Positions 43,830 to 50,119 of a DNA stretch of 50,119 nt are shown here, piece after piece. The notes under the pieces were generated by a model. The model worked only from the letters and a program-made list of their open reading frames with translations. It was not told where the DNA came from and ran no database searches. How positions within the stretch are numbered: the stretch's first letter is position 1; the number at the start of each line of letters is the position of its first letter. The position numbers and the translations under genes were made by a program. The DNA is from a virus. The DNA lies in the IMG/VR virus record IMGVR_UViG_3300009103_000046, positions 1-50,119 of that record; one strand, 5' to 3'.

Positions 43830-44939
43830 TTAATTACTATAGAAATTTCCTTTTTCTAAATATTCCCAGTGCCATGGTTCCCAAGGCTCTTTGTCGCTCG
43901 ACATCCTTGCCCAACCTGGGTTGTGCCAATTATATTTTGGGGCATTCAAATCAAACCACTTGTAATTTGCTGAAAGAAACGCAGAACGGTGCTTGTTTGC
44001 TTTTTTTCCATGGAATTGGGGATTTTTTATATCTACCGCCACTGCTAGCCCATGAAGTGATTTTCCTGTGCCTGCTCTCCACTTAGACGATCCCTTTTTG
44101 TTTCCTGCTGCCTGTTGTGCCAAAGTTCGATAACCTGAAATTTTCAACTTTTCTCCAAATTTCTCAAAATATGCTTTTGCCAAAAGATCCCATTCTTCTT
44201 TTACATCAACTAAAAGCGTTTTCATAGATTTTTTATGTTTTATTGAATATCTAAGATCAGGATCGACAAGCAAAGGCTTACCGTCTATATCATCTGGTAT
44301 TTGTCCATTTTTAATTATCTCGTAATCAACGCCGGCGGCAATTCCAAAATATGGTATGTTAGTTCTGGCACCGCCATATACCTTAAAACCAGATGTGTCT
44401 TTTATACCAGGGCCATGAATGTCGCCAGTTTTCAATATTATTGGAGTATTAAGATTTTGCACAACAAAATAAGTATTATTTTCGAATCTCAAAGAAACCA
44501 GATCGCCATACTTAAAGGACGAACCTTTGTCCAGAGGTAAAAGGGTGTAGGCATCTGGTAATTTTGATATTCTCCATTGTCGTTCCATTTGGGTTATTCC
44601 ATCCTCATCTGGATTATGCATATCAGTAGGTTGCATCTTCTGTAGGCCGAAAGATTCTTTATCATAAATTTTCACTTTCATTTTCACTCTTCTGATTCCG
44701 TCACCAAAATTGACAAAGTCAAATGCATTTGCTCTTTCATTTTTCTTTAGTGTACTATCAAATATGCCCTCTTGTCCACTGTATACTACGCCTATCCACT
44801 CCTCTGATGTATTAGATAAGTCATAAGTGTCTGATGCCTCTGCTAAATAATCCTGCACTCCTTCCATATATCTAGAAGGAGTTCCTTGAAGAAAATGATA
44901 ATGTTCCATTCCTATTAAATTTTTATATTTAAAGCTCAT
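43830..44939 (-). CDS. Baseplate-associated M15 (VanY/VanX-type) peptidase (369 aa)
   Basis: The N-terminal module (about 45-185: FGDGIRRVKMKVKIYD, NPDEDGITQMERQWRISKLP) is homologous to that of the next gene. The C-terminal domain has an M15 zinc-peptidase signature: SLHGLAVAVDI (Ser294, His296, Asp303) and EPWHWEY (Glu354, His357), giving the H/D/H ligands and the E-x-x-H catalytic glutamate of VanX-like enzymes. The usual Gly in S-x-H-x-x-G-x-A-x-D is Ala here. YRTLAQQAAG upstream fits the family. Such enzymes cleave peptide stems or crossbridges of murein. No signal peptide. GTGGAGATAA precedes the ATG. Confidence 0.87.
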   Translation of the reverse strand: MSFKYKNLIGMEHYHFLQGTPSRYMEGVQDYLAEASDTYDLSNTSEEWIGVVYSGQEGIFDSTLKKNERANAFDFVNFGDGIRRVKMKVKIYDKESFGLQKMQPTDMHNPDEDGITQMERQWRISKLPDAYTLLPLDKGSSFKYGDLVSLRFENNTYFVVQNLNTPIILKTGDIHGPGIKDTSGFKVYGGARTNIPYFGIAAGVDYEIIKNGQIPDDIDGKPLLVDPDLRYSIKHKKSMKTLLVDVKEEWDLLAKAYFEKFGEKLKISGYRTLAQQAAGNKKGSSKWRAGTGKSLHGLAVAVDIKNPQFHGKKANKHRSAFLSANYKWFDLNAPKYNWHNPGWARMSSDKEPWEPWHWEYLEKGNFYSN

Positions 44940-44951
44940 AATTTATCTCCA

Positions 44952-46421
44952 CTACTTACCGGTAACAAGTTCTTCATAAAGAGGGGCATTAGGTATTAAG
45001 CCAACCTCAATCAAGAATCCTAATGCCCACTTCCCAACCATATGCACACCGTCAGTCATAGGTTTTCCACCTTTCCTTGTATCATACCCTTTAGTAAAGG
45101 ATGGCACATCTTCATATGGATTTATAAAAGTTAAATCACTAAAGCTACCGAATTTCCAAGTTTTGCTTGGCATTTTAGATAATATTTCTTTAATTTCTTC
45201 ATTCTTTTTCTTTCTTTGGTTGAATTTCGTCGTTGGCTCTCCCTTTACATATTCGGCTTTATGCATTGTCGATGGAGGAGCACCTATCCAAACAATTTTC
45301 GCTTTTGTCGATTTGGCAACTGATTCTAGTTGTTTTGCTAAATCTGCTGCGCCTTTGGTTCCGTTACCACCCATAAACAAAATTACGAAATCGCCCTCTT
45401 CCAATCCACCAGGGCCGCCTTCCACAAAAGGCTTCACATTCTTCCAAAGACCTTTTCCATCAACCCACTGATATGGCTGAGTGGAATGTTTTCCGTGTCG
45501 AAACACTTTCTTCTTTACAACCTTATTTGCGCCAACCTTTTCTGGGAGTTGCTCCCACCACTCTTGTAATGTTCTCCCAAGAGTAAGCTTGCCATCGGTG
45601 AATTTCGTATTATAGCTAGTGCTAGATGGCTCTGCTTGACTATCACCAAATATAACTATCTTTTTTGCTTCCAATATGGCTTGCCCAATCTTTCCATTTA
45701 GTGCCAATGATCCCAATGTGCCATTGCCCCTTGGGGAACACATTGAAGCATATTTATATCCCTTACCAGCAATTGGAAGAACCGGGCGCGGTGTAGACTC
45801 TCCATCGGGGCAATCAAACAAATCCTTTGGTGGTTTAGGCGGAGTTGTCCTCATTGTTTTTTTATGAGACGGTGGTTTTGTTTTTGGCGCCTCTTTAACT
45901 ACAGCTTTTGACTCTCTTGATTTTCCAGATACAGAAGTAGATTGAACTATTAAAAATAAGTTGGACATCTGCTTAATTGTAACAACAGAGCCGTAAAAAA
46001 TATTATTATGGAGATCATAACTCATTTCACTATATGCAATTGGGTGCATAGATGCTAAGTACTGCCTGTCCATAAAATCTGATGCTTGCATTGGGTTGGG
46101 GAGTGTTGCGGTGAAATCATCAACAGAATCATACAAAACTTCCGTTATCCTAAATTTAACTTCTGATCTATTTGTCCCATCGGGAAACCTCTTTTGTAAA
46201 ATCGGATTTATGAGCATTCCTTTTTTCTTTTTTGAAACTGAAATACCGCCGTGTTCTCCACTCAATATCACAGCTTTAAAAATTGCTTGCTTAGTTGAAA
46301 GTTGATTATCGTACTCTGTTATTCCTAGGCGAGTGTATCTATAATTTATATACCTTTTATTGCTGTTTTGAAAAAACTGATAGGATTCTCCCTCTACACG
46401 ATTTTTGTTATAATCACTCAT
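44952..46421 (-). CDS. Baseplate-associated SGNH hydrolase (esterase type), 489 aa
   Basis: N-terminal module (about 45-165) related to the next two genes: EVKFRITEVLYD, LPNPMQASDFMDRQYLASMH and P-I-A-Y. A Lys/Pro-rich linker (about 165-215) follows. The C-terminal domain (about 250-480) carries SGNH blocks: IVIFGDSQA (Ser261), a Gly at about 310, VILFMGGNGT (Asn353) and TDGVHM (Asp457, His460). SGNH enzymes include esterases that deacetylate sugars, among them peptidoglycan O-acetyl esterases, but the substrate here is not shown. The start overlaps the 96-aa gene by 8 nt (ATGAGTGA). Confidence 0.82.
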   Translation of the reverse strand: MSDYNKNRVEGESYQFFQNSNKRYINYRYTRLGITEYDNQLSTKQAIFKAVILSGEHGGISVSKKKKGMLINPILQKRFPDGTNRSEVKFRITEVLYDSVDDFTATLPNPMQASDFMDRQYLASMHPIAYSEMSYDLHNNIFYGSVVTIKQMSNLFLIVQSTSVSGKSRESKAVVKEAPKTKPPSHKKTMRTTPPKPPKDLFDCPDGESTPRPVLPIAGKGYKYASMCSPRGNGTLGSLALNGKIGQAILEAKKIVIFGDSQAEPSSTSYNTKFTDGKLTLGRTLQEWWEQLPEKVGANKVVKKKVFRHGKHSTQPYQWVDGKGLWKNVKPFVEGGPGGLEEGDFVILFMGGNGTKGAADLAKQLESVAKSTKAKIVWIGAPPSTMHKAEYVKGEPTTKFNQRKKKNEEIKEILSKMPSKTWKFGSFSDLTFINPYEDVPSFTKGYDTRKGGKPMTDGVHMVGKWALGFLIEVGLIPNAPLYEELVTGK

Positions 46422-46704
46422 CCTTATCTTTACCTATCATATCAAATATCTGATTAACTTCATCACTTGATAAACCTTGTTCTTTTTCTTTTTTAGACAT
46501 CAACCCAACAACCTTTACAAGTTGTTCGTTTGAGCGCTGTAGTGTTTCAACATACTTCGCCATAACAACGCCTATTTGTTGATGCCGTGATTCGTCTTTA
46601 GAAAGCCACTTAATAGCGTCATTAAGCAATTCTTTTGTCATCTCTCTGTCTTTTCTTATATTTTCGACAGCCTCTTCAATATATTTTTCTGTTTTTGAAC
46701 TCAT
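46414..46704 (-). CDS. Helical hypothetical protein, 96 aa
   Basis: Starts MSSKTEKYIEEAVENIRKDR; almost fully helical and charged, with heptad-like hydrophobics (residues 5-65) and a C-terminal SSDEVNQIFDMIGKDKDE. It could be a small chaperone or adaptor. It sits between the late sigma factor and the cell-wall enzyme trio and overlaps the latter by 8 nt. No recognised family. Confidence 0.65.
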   Translation of the reverse strand: MSSKTEKYIEEAVENIRKDREMTKELLNDAIKWLSKDESRHQQIGVVMAKYVETLQRSNEQLVKVVGLMSKKEKEQGLSSDEVNQIFDMIGKDKDE

Positions 46705-46722
46705 AATTTTAATTAGAATAGT

Positions 46723-47409
46723 TTAAATTTTTCCATTGTTCCAGTCGTCTTTAAACAACCTATACTTCCTTCTTATCTTGTTCAATTGAGATACAACTTG
46801 CTTAGTATTCATGCCAGTTAATTCTCTAAGATAAAGATAAATTGCCTTTTTATTAAAAATCTCGATATCATCAATAGAAGAAAGCAAAATTTTTATTGCT
46901 TCATATACTTTCCTTTCGCTCTCTTTCATGTCGTTTGTGCCCCAGCCATCTATCTCTTCCCACAGCTTTGTCCAGAAATGACGATACTCTTCTTCATTGG
47001 GCCATTCATTATAGCATACAATTTTGTCTTCGTCAACTTCTTTTAGGGCATCTTCATAATCCACCTCTCGCTTTGCTCTCTTGGAGGTTTGCTTTACTTT
47101 ATGAATAAACCAATTTTTAGTAATGACGCTAAAATAAGAAAATGCTTTTGAGCCTTTCTTTGGATCATACTTCTCTAAGATTGTTGTTAGCCACACCTTA
47201 CACTCATCTCTCAATTCATCAATATTTGGCAGAGTTGTAAACTTATAGGTAAAGACAATCTTATCTACCATCTGATCAAATGCTGGTTGTATCCATTTAA
47301 CGTATAGATGTGTCCTTTCTTTGTTGCATGAAGAGTTGGTATATCTAATTATTGCCTGTTCGTGTTCCTGCGTAAAATACATTTTCTTGGCTGACTTCTT
47401 TCTTGGCAT
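46723..47409 (-). CDS. T4 gp55-like sigma factor for late transcription
   Basis: 228 aa from the chosen ATG, giving MPRKKSAKKMYFTQEHEQAI, which matches the basic start of marine gp55 homologs as I recall them. A TTG eleven codons upstream is less likely. Sigma region 2-like features follow: IQPAFDQMVDKIVFTYKFTT, then ELRDECKVWLTTILEKYDPK and AFSYFSVITKNWFIHKVKQT. The C-terminus has a helix-turn-helix-like stretch (YLYLRELTGMNTKQVVSQLN), longer than T4 gp55 but in the position of a promoter-recognition or core-binding part. In T4, gp55 replaces sigma70 and, with gp33 and the sliding clamp, directs transcription from TATAAATA late promoters. The start overlaps the previous gene by 65 nt. Confidence 0.83.
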   Translation of the reverse strand: MPRKKSAKKMYFTQEHEQAIIRYTNSSCNKERTHLYVKWIQPAFDQMVDKIVFTYKFTTLPNIDELRDECKVWLTTILEKYDPKKGSKAFSYFSVITKNWFIHKVKQTSKRAKREVDYEDALKEVDEDKIVCYNEWPNEEEYRHFWTKLWEEIDGWGTNDMKESERKVYEAIKILLSSIDDIEIFNKKAIYLYLRELTGMNTKQVVSQLNKIRRKYRLFKDDWNNGKI

Positions 47410-47740
47410 ATTCTTCTGGTTCCTCTTGTGAATCTTCCTCAATCTCCAGTGGAGTTGTCATAGTGTACACATCAGAATACTCTTCTTCCAATATCTCCAG
47501 TAAACTTGTTGTGTGAGAGATTACAAACTTGATATCTTCATCTCCATAATATTGTTCTAAATTATACACACCCTTTAGGTGTCCTCGGTAATTATTCAAT
47601 AAATCAACCAAATCGCCCAAATTTTCGCCTACAAACATTAGCTTGGCTAACACCCTACGGATGTACCAAAAGGCGAAAAAATTGGCTATTACGGACGCTA
47701 AAAGGGCTATAATTAGCCACAATGTAAAATTAACTGTCAT
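47345..47740 (-). CDS. Membrane-anchored hypothetical protein, 131 aa
   Basis: An N-terminal transmembrane segment (WLIIALLASVIANFFAFWYI, residues 8-27) is followed by RRVLAKLMFVGENLGDLVDL, a helical middle with YNLEQYYGDEDIKFVISHTT, and an acidic tail (EEDSQEEPEEYAKKE). This architecture is common in T4-like marine phages as I recall, with unknown function. It ends 65 nt inside the sigma-factor gene and starts in an 11-nt overlap with the zinc-ribbon gene. Confidence 0.72.
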   Translation of the reverse strand: MTVNFTLWLIIALLASVIANFFAFWYIRRVLAKLMFVGENLGDLVDLLNNYRGHLKGVYNLEQYYGDEDIKFVISHTTSLLEILEEEYSDVYTMTTPLEIEEDSQEEPEEYAKKEVSQENVFYAGTRTGNN

Positions 47741-47990
47741 ACATCTGACTCCTTGCTTCCTTTTTCATATCAGATAGAAGCTCTCTGTTTTCTTCGATAG
47801 CGTTATTAGTCAACGTACCAGCCTGTTGGTTCCCAGAGTGAGACTCTTTTTTGATAATAGGCATCTGCGGCACTCTCGTTAAGAAGCCTGGCTTTTGGCA
47901 CAATTGGCACGATTCTTGCACCTCTTTCATTCCATGTCTGACTTGGAAATGGTCATCGCAAGAATCACAGCGATATACGTATCTTGGCAT
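47730..47990 (-). CDS. FmdB-type zinc-ribbon protein (86 aa)
   Basis: I chose the ATG at 47990, which gives MPRYVYRCDSCDDHFQVRHG. It overlaps the previous stop as TAATG, and this is the classical start of the family; a TTG seven codons upstream is the alternative. Cys8-x-x-Cys11 and Cys28-x-x-Cys31 form a zinc ribbon. Residues after 45 are a polar helical tail. In bacteria FmdB-like proteins are small putative regulators; in phages the role is unknown. It could bind nucleic acid or polymerase, near the late sigma gene. Confidence 0.75.
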   Translation of the reverse strand: MPRYVYRCDSCDDHFQVRHGMKEVQESCQLCQKPGFLTRVPQMPIIKKESHSGNQQAGTLTNNAIEENRELLSDMKKEARSQMYDS

Positions 47991-48217
47991 TAAGGCTTGC
48001 GCCCATGCCAAGTGCTTCTGTCTGTTTCTTTGGTTGTGACATCTGGTGCTGTTCCTTTTGATGTCTTGACAAGGGGAGGGTTCATTACCACAACCTCTCC
48101 TGAATCGTCAACTTGTAGCTTAAATCCTTGGAGAACAGGGACGATATCGCTCTGCTCCATTAAAGACTTTTGCAGAGCCATCATTACGGCTCCTACTGCT
48201 TGATTACTTAATTTCAT
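47990..48217 (-). CDS. Small conserved phage protein, 75 aa
   Basis: Starts MKLSNQAVGAVMMALQKSLM. Residues 4-22 form an amphipathic helix, then EQSDIVPVLQGFKLQVDDSG, then a Pro/Lys/Thr-rich tail. TTAGGAGTACAAA, inside the HAD gene, is a good ribosome-binding site; ATGA overlap with that gene. I recall nearly identical N-termini in other T4-like marine phages, always unassigned. Confidence 0.7.
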   Translation of the reverse strand: MKLSNQAVGAVMMALQKSLMEQSDIVPVLQGFKLQVDDSGEVVVMNPPLVKTSKGTAPDVTTKETDRSTWHGRKP

Positions 48218-48519
48218 TTTGTACTCCTAAAGTATATGTCTGAGTTAATGTTTTTATCGTCAATGAACAAATCGTATATTGGCTTGCCAAGTCTTAACTC
48301 ATGGTACTTGACTCCCCATTCTTTAAACTGCTTCTCTGTGACTTCTCTCCAGTCAATCCCTGAGCCTGTTCCTCTGGCTGTCCAATAAATAATCTTGCTT
48401 CCAGACTCGTACAGCTTGTTTATCTTCTTTATTCTCTCCATCATTGGCTGAGCCAATGAATAGTCTCTAGATTCCGGAGACTTACATATTGTTTCGTCTA
48501 TATCTACGTAGATAATCAT
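48214..48519 (-). CDS. HAD-superfamily phosphatase-like protein (101 aa)
   Basis: Motif I is VDIDETI (Asp6, Asp8), motif II is WTARG (Thr47), Lys79 lies in RLGKP, and motif IV is FIDDKN (Asp87, Asp88). It is a compact, capless HAD fold, similar in size to phosphatases linked to capsule or sugar metabolism. Likely activity: hydrolysis of a small phosphate ester; a polynucleotide phosphatase is less likely given the size. AAGGGAGAATTGG upstream, inside the sulfotransferase gene, provides the ribosome-binding site. It overlaps that gene by 38 nt. Confidence 0.8.
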   Translation of the reverse strand: MIIYVDIDETICKSPESRDYSLAQPMMERIKKINKLYESGSKIIYWTARGTGSGIDWREVTEKQFKEWGVKYHELRLGKPIYDLFIDDKNINSDIYFRSTK

Positions 48520-49264
48520 CCAATTCTCCCTTATAAAATTTGAAAAATAATTCTTCTTTTTCTTCGATTGCTTGCTTTTCTGGTTCAGTTAAATAGTCTT
48601 TAAACTGTTGTGTGTAACGTGTCTTATTCATTTGCCTTGGTGGTATTTTTGTTTGGAAAAGAGATTCTAAATCTTCGATTAAGTTTTCATGCCTTATAAC
48701 GTGATCAATAATATTTTGATTTATGAAGAAATCATAAATATTTGAATATTTATGAATCCTGGAATCTATAATACACGTTTGAAATAAAAATTGATGTGTC
48801 ACAACTCCAGTTGGAAATTTTGTATTTAAAATATCTCGCTTTATTGCGTTTCCACCCGACTCCCTTGGGAATGTGTGATAGTTTAATTCAAGCAAATCTT
48901 TATAATACTTCATAAAACAAGCATACACCTGAGCATCCAATGGACCGAGAAAGCCCCTATTCTCTTTTATTCTTTCAGTGTTAATGGGAATATCGGGTGG
49001 ATTCTTAATGTGGTTCTGAAAAACATGAGGTAGTCGTATTATATGAGAGTATTTTGAACAATAAATATCAACAGGATTTCTAACCGATACAATATTTTCA
49101 AACTGCATCATTGAAGGATGGTCGTTTACTCCATCATGAGCCTGAAAATCTTCTGCTCTTTTGGCTTCAAAATCAAACATTTCCTGCAAAATGTGGCGAA
49201 TAGTTGTACCTCCACACTTATGCAAATGAATAAAGCTCATTTTGAAATCATCATTATAATACAT
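48482..49264 (-). CDS. Sulfotransferase-family protein (260 aa)
   Basis: The PAPS-binding motifs are present: FIHLHKCGGTTI (residues 11-22; the 5'-phosphosulfate loop with Lys16) and SVRNPVDIYCSKYSH (residues 60-74; the 3'-phosphate site with Arg62 and Ser70). The later FFKFYKGELDDYLRRYR is a helical C-terminus. The family transfers sulfate from PAPS to hydroxyls or amines of sugars and other acceptors. Gene order (dioxygenase-like, methyltransferase, sulfotransferase, HAD) suggests modification of a glycan or small molecule, on the phage particle or in the infected cell. The acceptor cannot be told. Confidence 0.75.
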   Translation of the reverse strand: MYYNDDFKMSFIHLHKCGGTTIRHILQEMFDFEAKRAEDFQAHDGVNDHPSMMQFENIVSVRNPVDIYCSKYSHIIRLPHVFQNHIKNPPDIPINTERIKENRGFLGPLDAQVYACFMKYYKDLLELNYHTFPRESGGNAIKRDILNTKFPTGVVTHQFLFQTCIIDSRIHKYSNIYDFFINQNIIDHVIRHENLIEDLESLFQTKIPPRQMNKTRYTQQFKDYLTEPEKQAIEEKEELFFKFYKGELDDYLRRYRRNNM

Positions 49265-49266
49265 TC

Positions 49267-49944
49267 TTATTTCCTGTCAAATACAACCATCATAGACCAC
49301 TTTCCTGATACATGATGTCTGCCTGTGTCCTCTATCATCATAGTGACATCATAGTATTCTTTAAAAAGATTAGTTATAGACTCTTTTGTGAAATAGTGAT
49401 AATGCCCACAAAATTTTTCTTTCTGGGTTATTGCCCTTTTTACAGGAACCTGAACTATGAGGCGTTTGGCAATTTTTGAATACTTTTTAGCAAACGACTC
49501 TATATCATCAATATGTTCAAGAATATCAAATGCGATTAACGTATCATAAGACAAATCATCTGATAATTCTAATAAATGACAATCATATATTTCCCCTAGT
49601 TCATAATCTTTCAACTTCTTTGCCAAATTTTTGTCAAGCTCACAACAATCAACTTTACCATTGATGCATTTTTGTATTTCTTTTGCCAAATGGCCGTCAC
49701 CAGGACCAACTTCTAATATTTTATCTCCGATATTAATATATGGCTTTATTATTTTCATAATATTGGACACAAACAATTTCCTTATATTAGAAGGAAACAA
49801 AGGATTATGATCTCTATATTTTTGATAAAACTCATGTTCGTTTATTACATAATGACAATAAACATGCAGACAGCTTCCGCATCTATATATCTTTGTAAAA
49901 TCTCCAACAAGACTTATTGGATTTCCACAGCATTTACATTTCAT
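49267..49944 (-). CDS. Zinc-ribbon class I SAM methyltransferase (225 aa)
   Basis: An N-terminal zinc ribbon (Cys3/Cys6 and Cys22/Cys25) is followed by a Rossmann methyltransferase: motif I ILEVGPGDG (residues 76-84), an acidic post-I CELDKN, and IAFDILEHIDDI at about 137-148. The domain order resembles sugar C-methyltransferases with a putative zinc-binding N-terminus, but the usual C-terminal domain is missing. Likely acceptor: a sugar or nucleotide-sugar; DNA is unlikely, as there is no target-recognition region. AAGGAGAAAAAA precedes the ATG. The gap to the sulfotransferase is 2 nt, so the pair is probably co-translated. Confidence 0.8.
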   Translation of the reverse strand: MKCKCCGNPISLVGDFTKIYRCGSCLHVYCHYVINEHEFYQKYRDHNPLFPSNIRKLFVSNIMKIIKPYINIGDKILEVGPGDGHLAKEIQKCINGKVDCCELDKNLAKKLKDYELGEIYDCHLLELSDDLSYDTLIAFDILEHIDDIESFAKKYSKIAKRLIVQVPVKRAITQKEKFCGHYHYFTKESITNLFKEYYDVTMMIEDTGRHHVSGKWSMMVVFDRK

Positions 49945-49961
49945 TTTTTTCTCCTTTTTTG

Positions 49962-50119
49962 TTAATAAATCCCAAATGCAATTGGGCGATATTGAGATGT
50001 CAAAGTAGAACGAAAAGAGCCGACTTCCCCTATACCCCTTTTGTGAAGCCCAAAAGTGTCAGCAATCAACAAAGTGTTTTTAGGTGCTGATGTTATCTTT
50101 ATATTATCATACCCAAGGC
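49962..50119 (-). CDS. C-terminus of a PhyH/2OG-Fe(II) dioxygenase-like protein (partial)
   Basis: 51 residues are visible, ending TSQYRPIAFGIY. The stretch KNTLLIADTFGLHKRG and the following Arg resemble the distal part of phytanoyl-CoA dioxygenase-like enzymes, where G-x-x-x-x-x-D-T-x-x-x-H supplies the second iron histidine and a nearby Arg binds 2-oxoglutarate. The proximal H-x-D lies outside the window, so this is a tentative call. It precedes the methyltransferase by 17 nt and probably belongs to the same modification operon. Confidence 0.5.
   Translation of the reverse strand, partial: LGYDNIKITSAPKNTLLIADTFGLHKRGIGEVGSFRSTLTSQYRPIAFGIY

Noticed and set aside
47991-48011. TTG-initiated N-terminal extension of the zinc-ribbon protein (MAWAQAL)
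   Set aside because: The ATG at 47990 is in a TAATG overlap and gives the canonical M-P-x-Y-x-Y-x-C family start.

Overview
This window looks like part of a large, AT-rich, tailed-phage genome of the contractile-tail, T4-related marine type. The evidence is a T4 gp25-like and a T4 gp6-like baseplate wedge protein side by side, a T4 gp55-like late sigma factor, a RuvC-like resolvase, and very long virion proteins of a kind I recall from marine phage genomes. Every gene I can support is on the minus strand, so transcription runs from high to low coordinates. The genes are tightly packed, with start/stop overlaps of 1, 4, 8, 11 or 14 nt, and no gene-free stretch exceeds about 75 nt. Strong Shine-Dalgarno sites (up to GGAGGTGAT) and TTGACA/TATAAT promoters argue for a host with a sigma70-type polymerase and ordinary SD-led initiation, such as a proteobacterium, rather than a Bacteroidetes host. 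That host call is an inference.

Layout in transcription order. (1) 50119-47345: the 3' end of a probable PhyH-type dioxygenase, a zinc-ribbon methyltransferase, a sulfotransferase, a HAD phosphatase, then small phage proteins (75 aa; an FmdB-type zinc ribbon; a membrane-anchored 131-aa protein). (2) 47409-46723: gp55-like late sigma factor, then a 96-aa helical protein. (3) 46421-42661: three consecutive proteins that share an N-terminal module but carry different murein-active C-termini: an SGNH esterase, an M15 peptidase and an SLT lytic transglycosylase. (4) 42623-33406: a 376-aa structural protein, a 2556-aa giant virion protein, and gp25. (5) 33395-2803: gp6, then long tail or fibre proteins. 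These include a 3811-aa protein carrying at least seven LamG-like jelly-roll domains, several of which appear inserted inside other domains. (6) 2763-1: after a perfect consensus promoter come a RuvC-like resolvase, a 51-aa membrane protein, and an array of ten tiny paralogous SH3/KOW-like proteins (motif M-K-V-G-D-L-V), ending in two small lipoprotein-like genes, the last cut by the window edge.

How it fits together. Sections 3-5 read as a late operon that builds a baseplate with a murein-penetration kit and adhesive appendages, probably driven by the encoded gp55-like factor. Section 6 has host-type promoters and looks like an early or middle module. The observations most worth following up are the SH3-like array, whose conserved C-termini are overprinted by the next gene's ribosome-binding site; the shared-module trio of cell-wall enzymes; the nested LamG and beta-domain insertions; and a probable leaderless mRNA for the resolvase.
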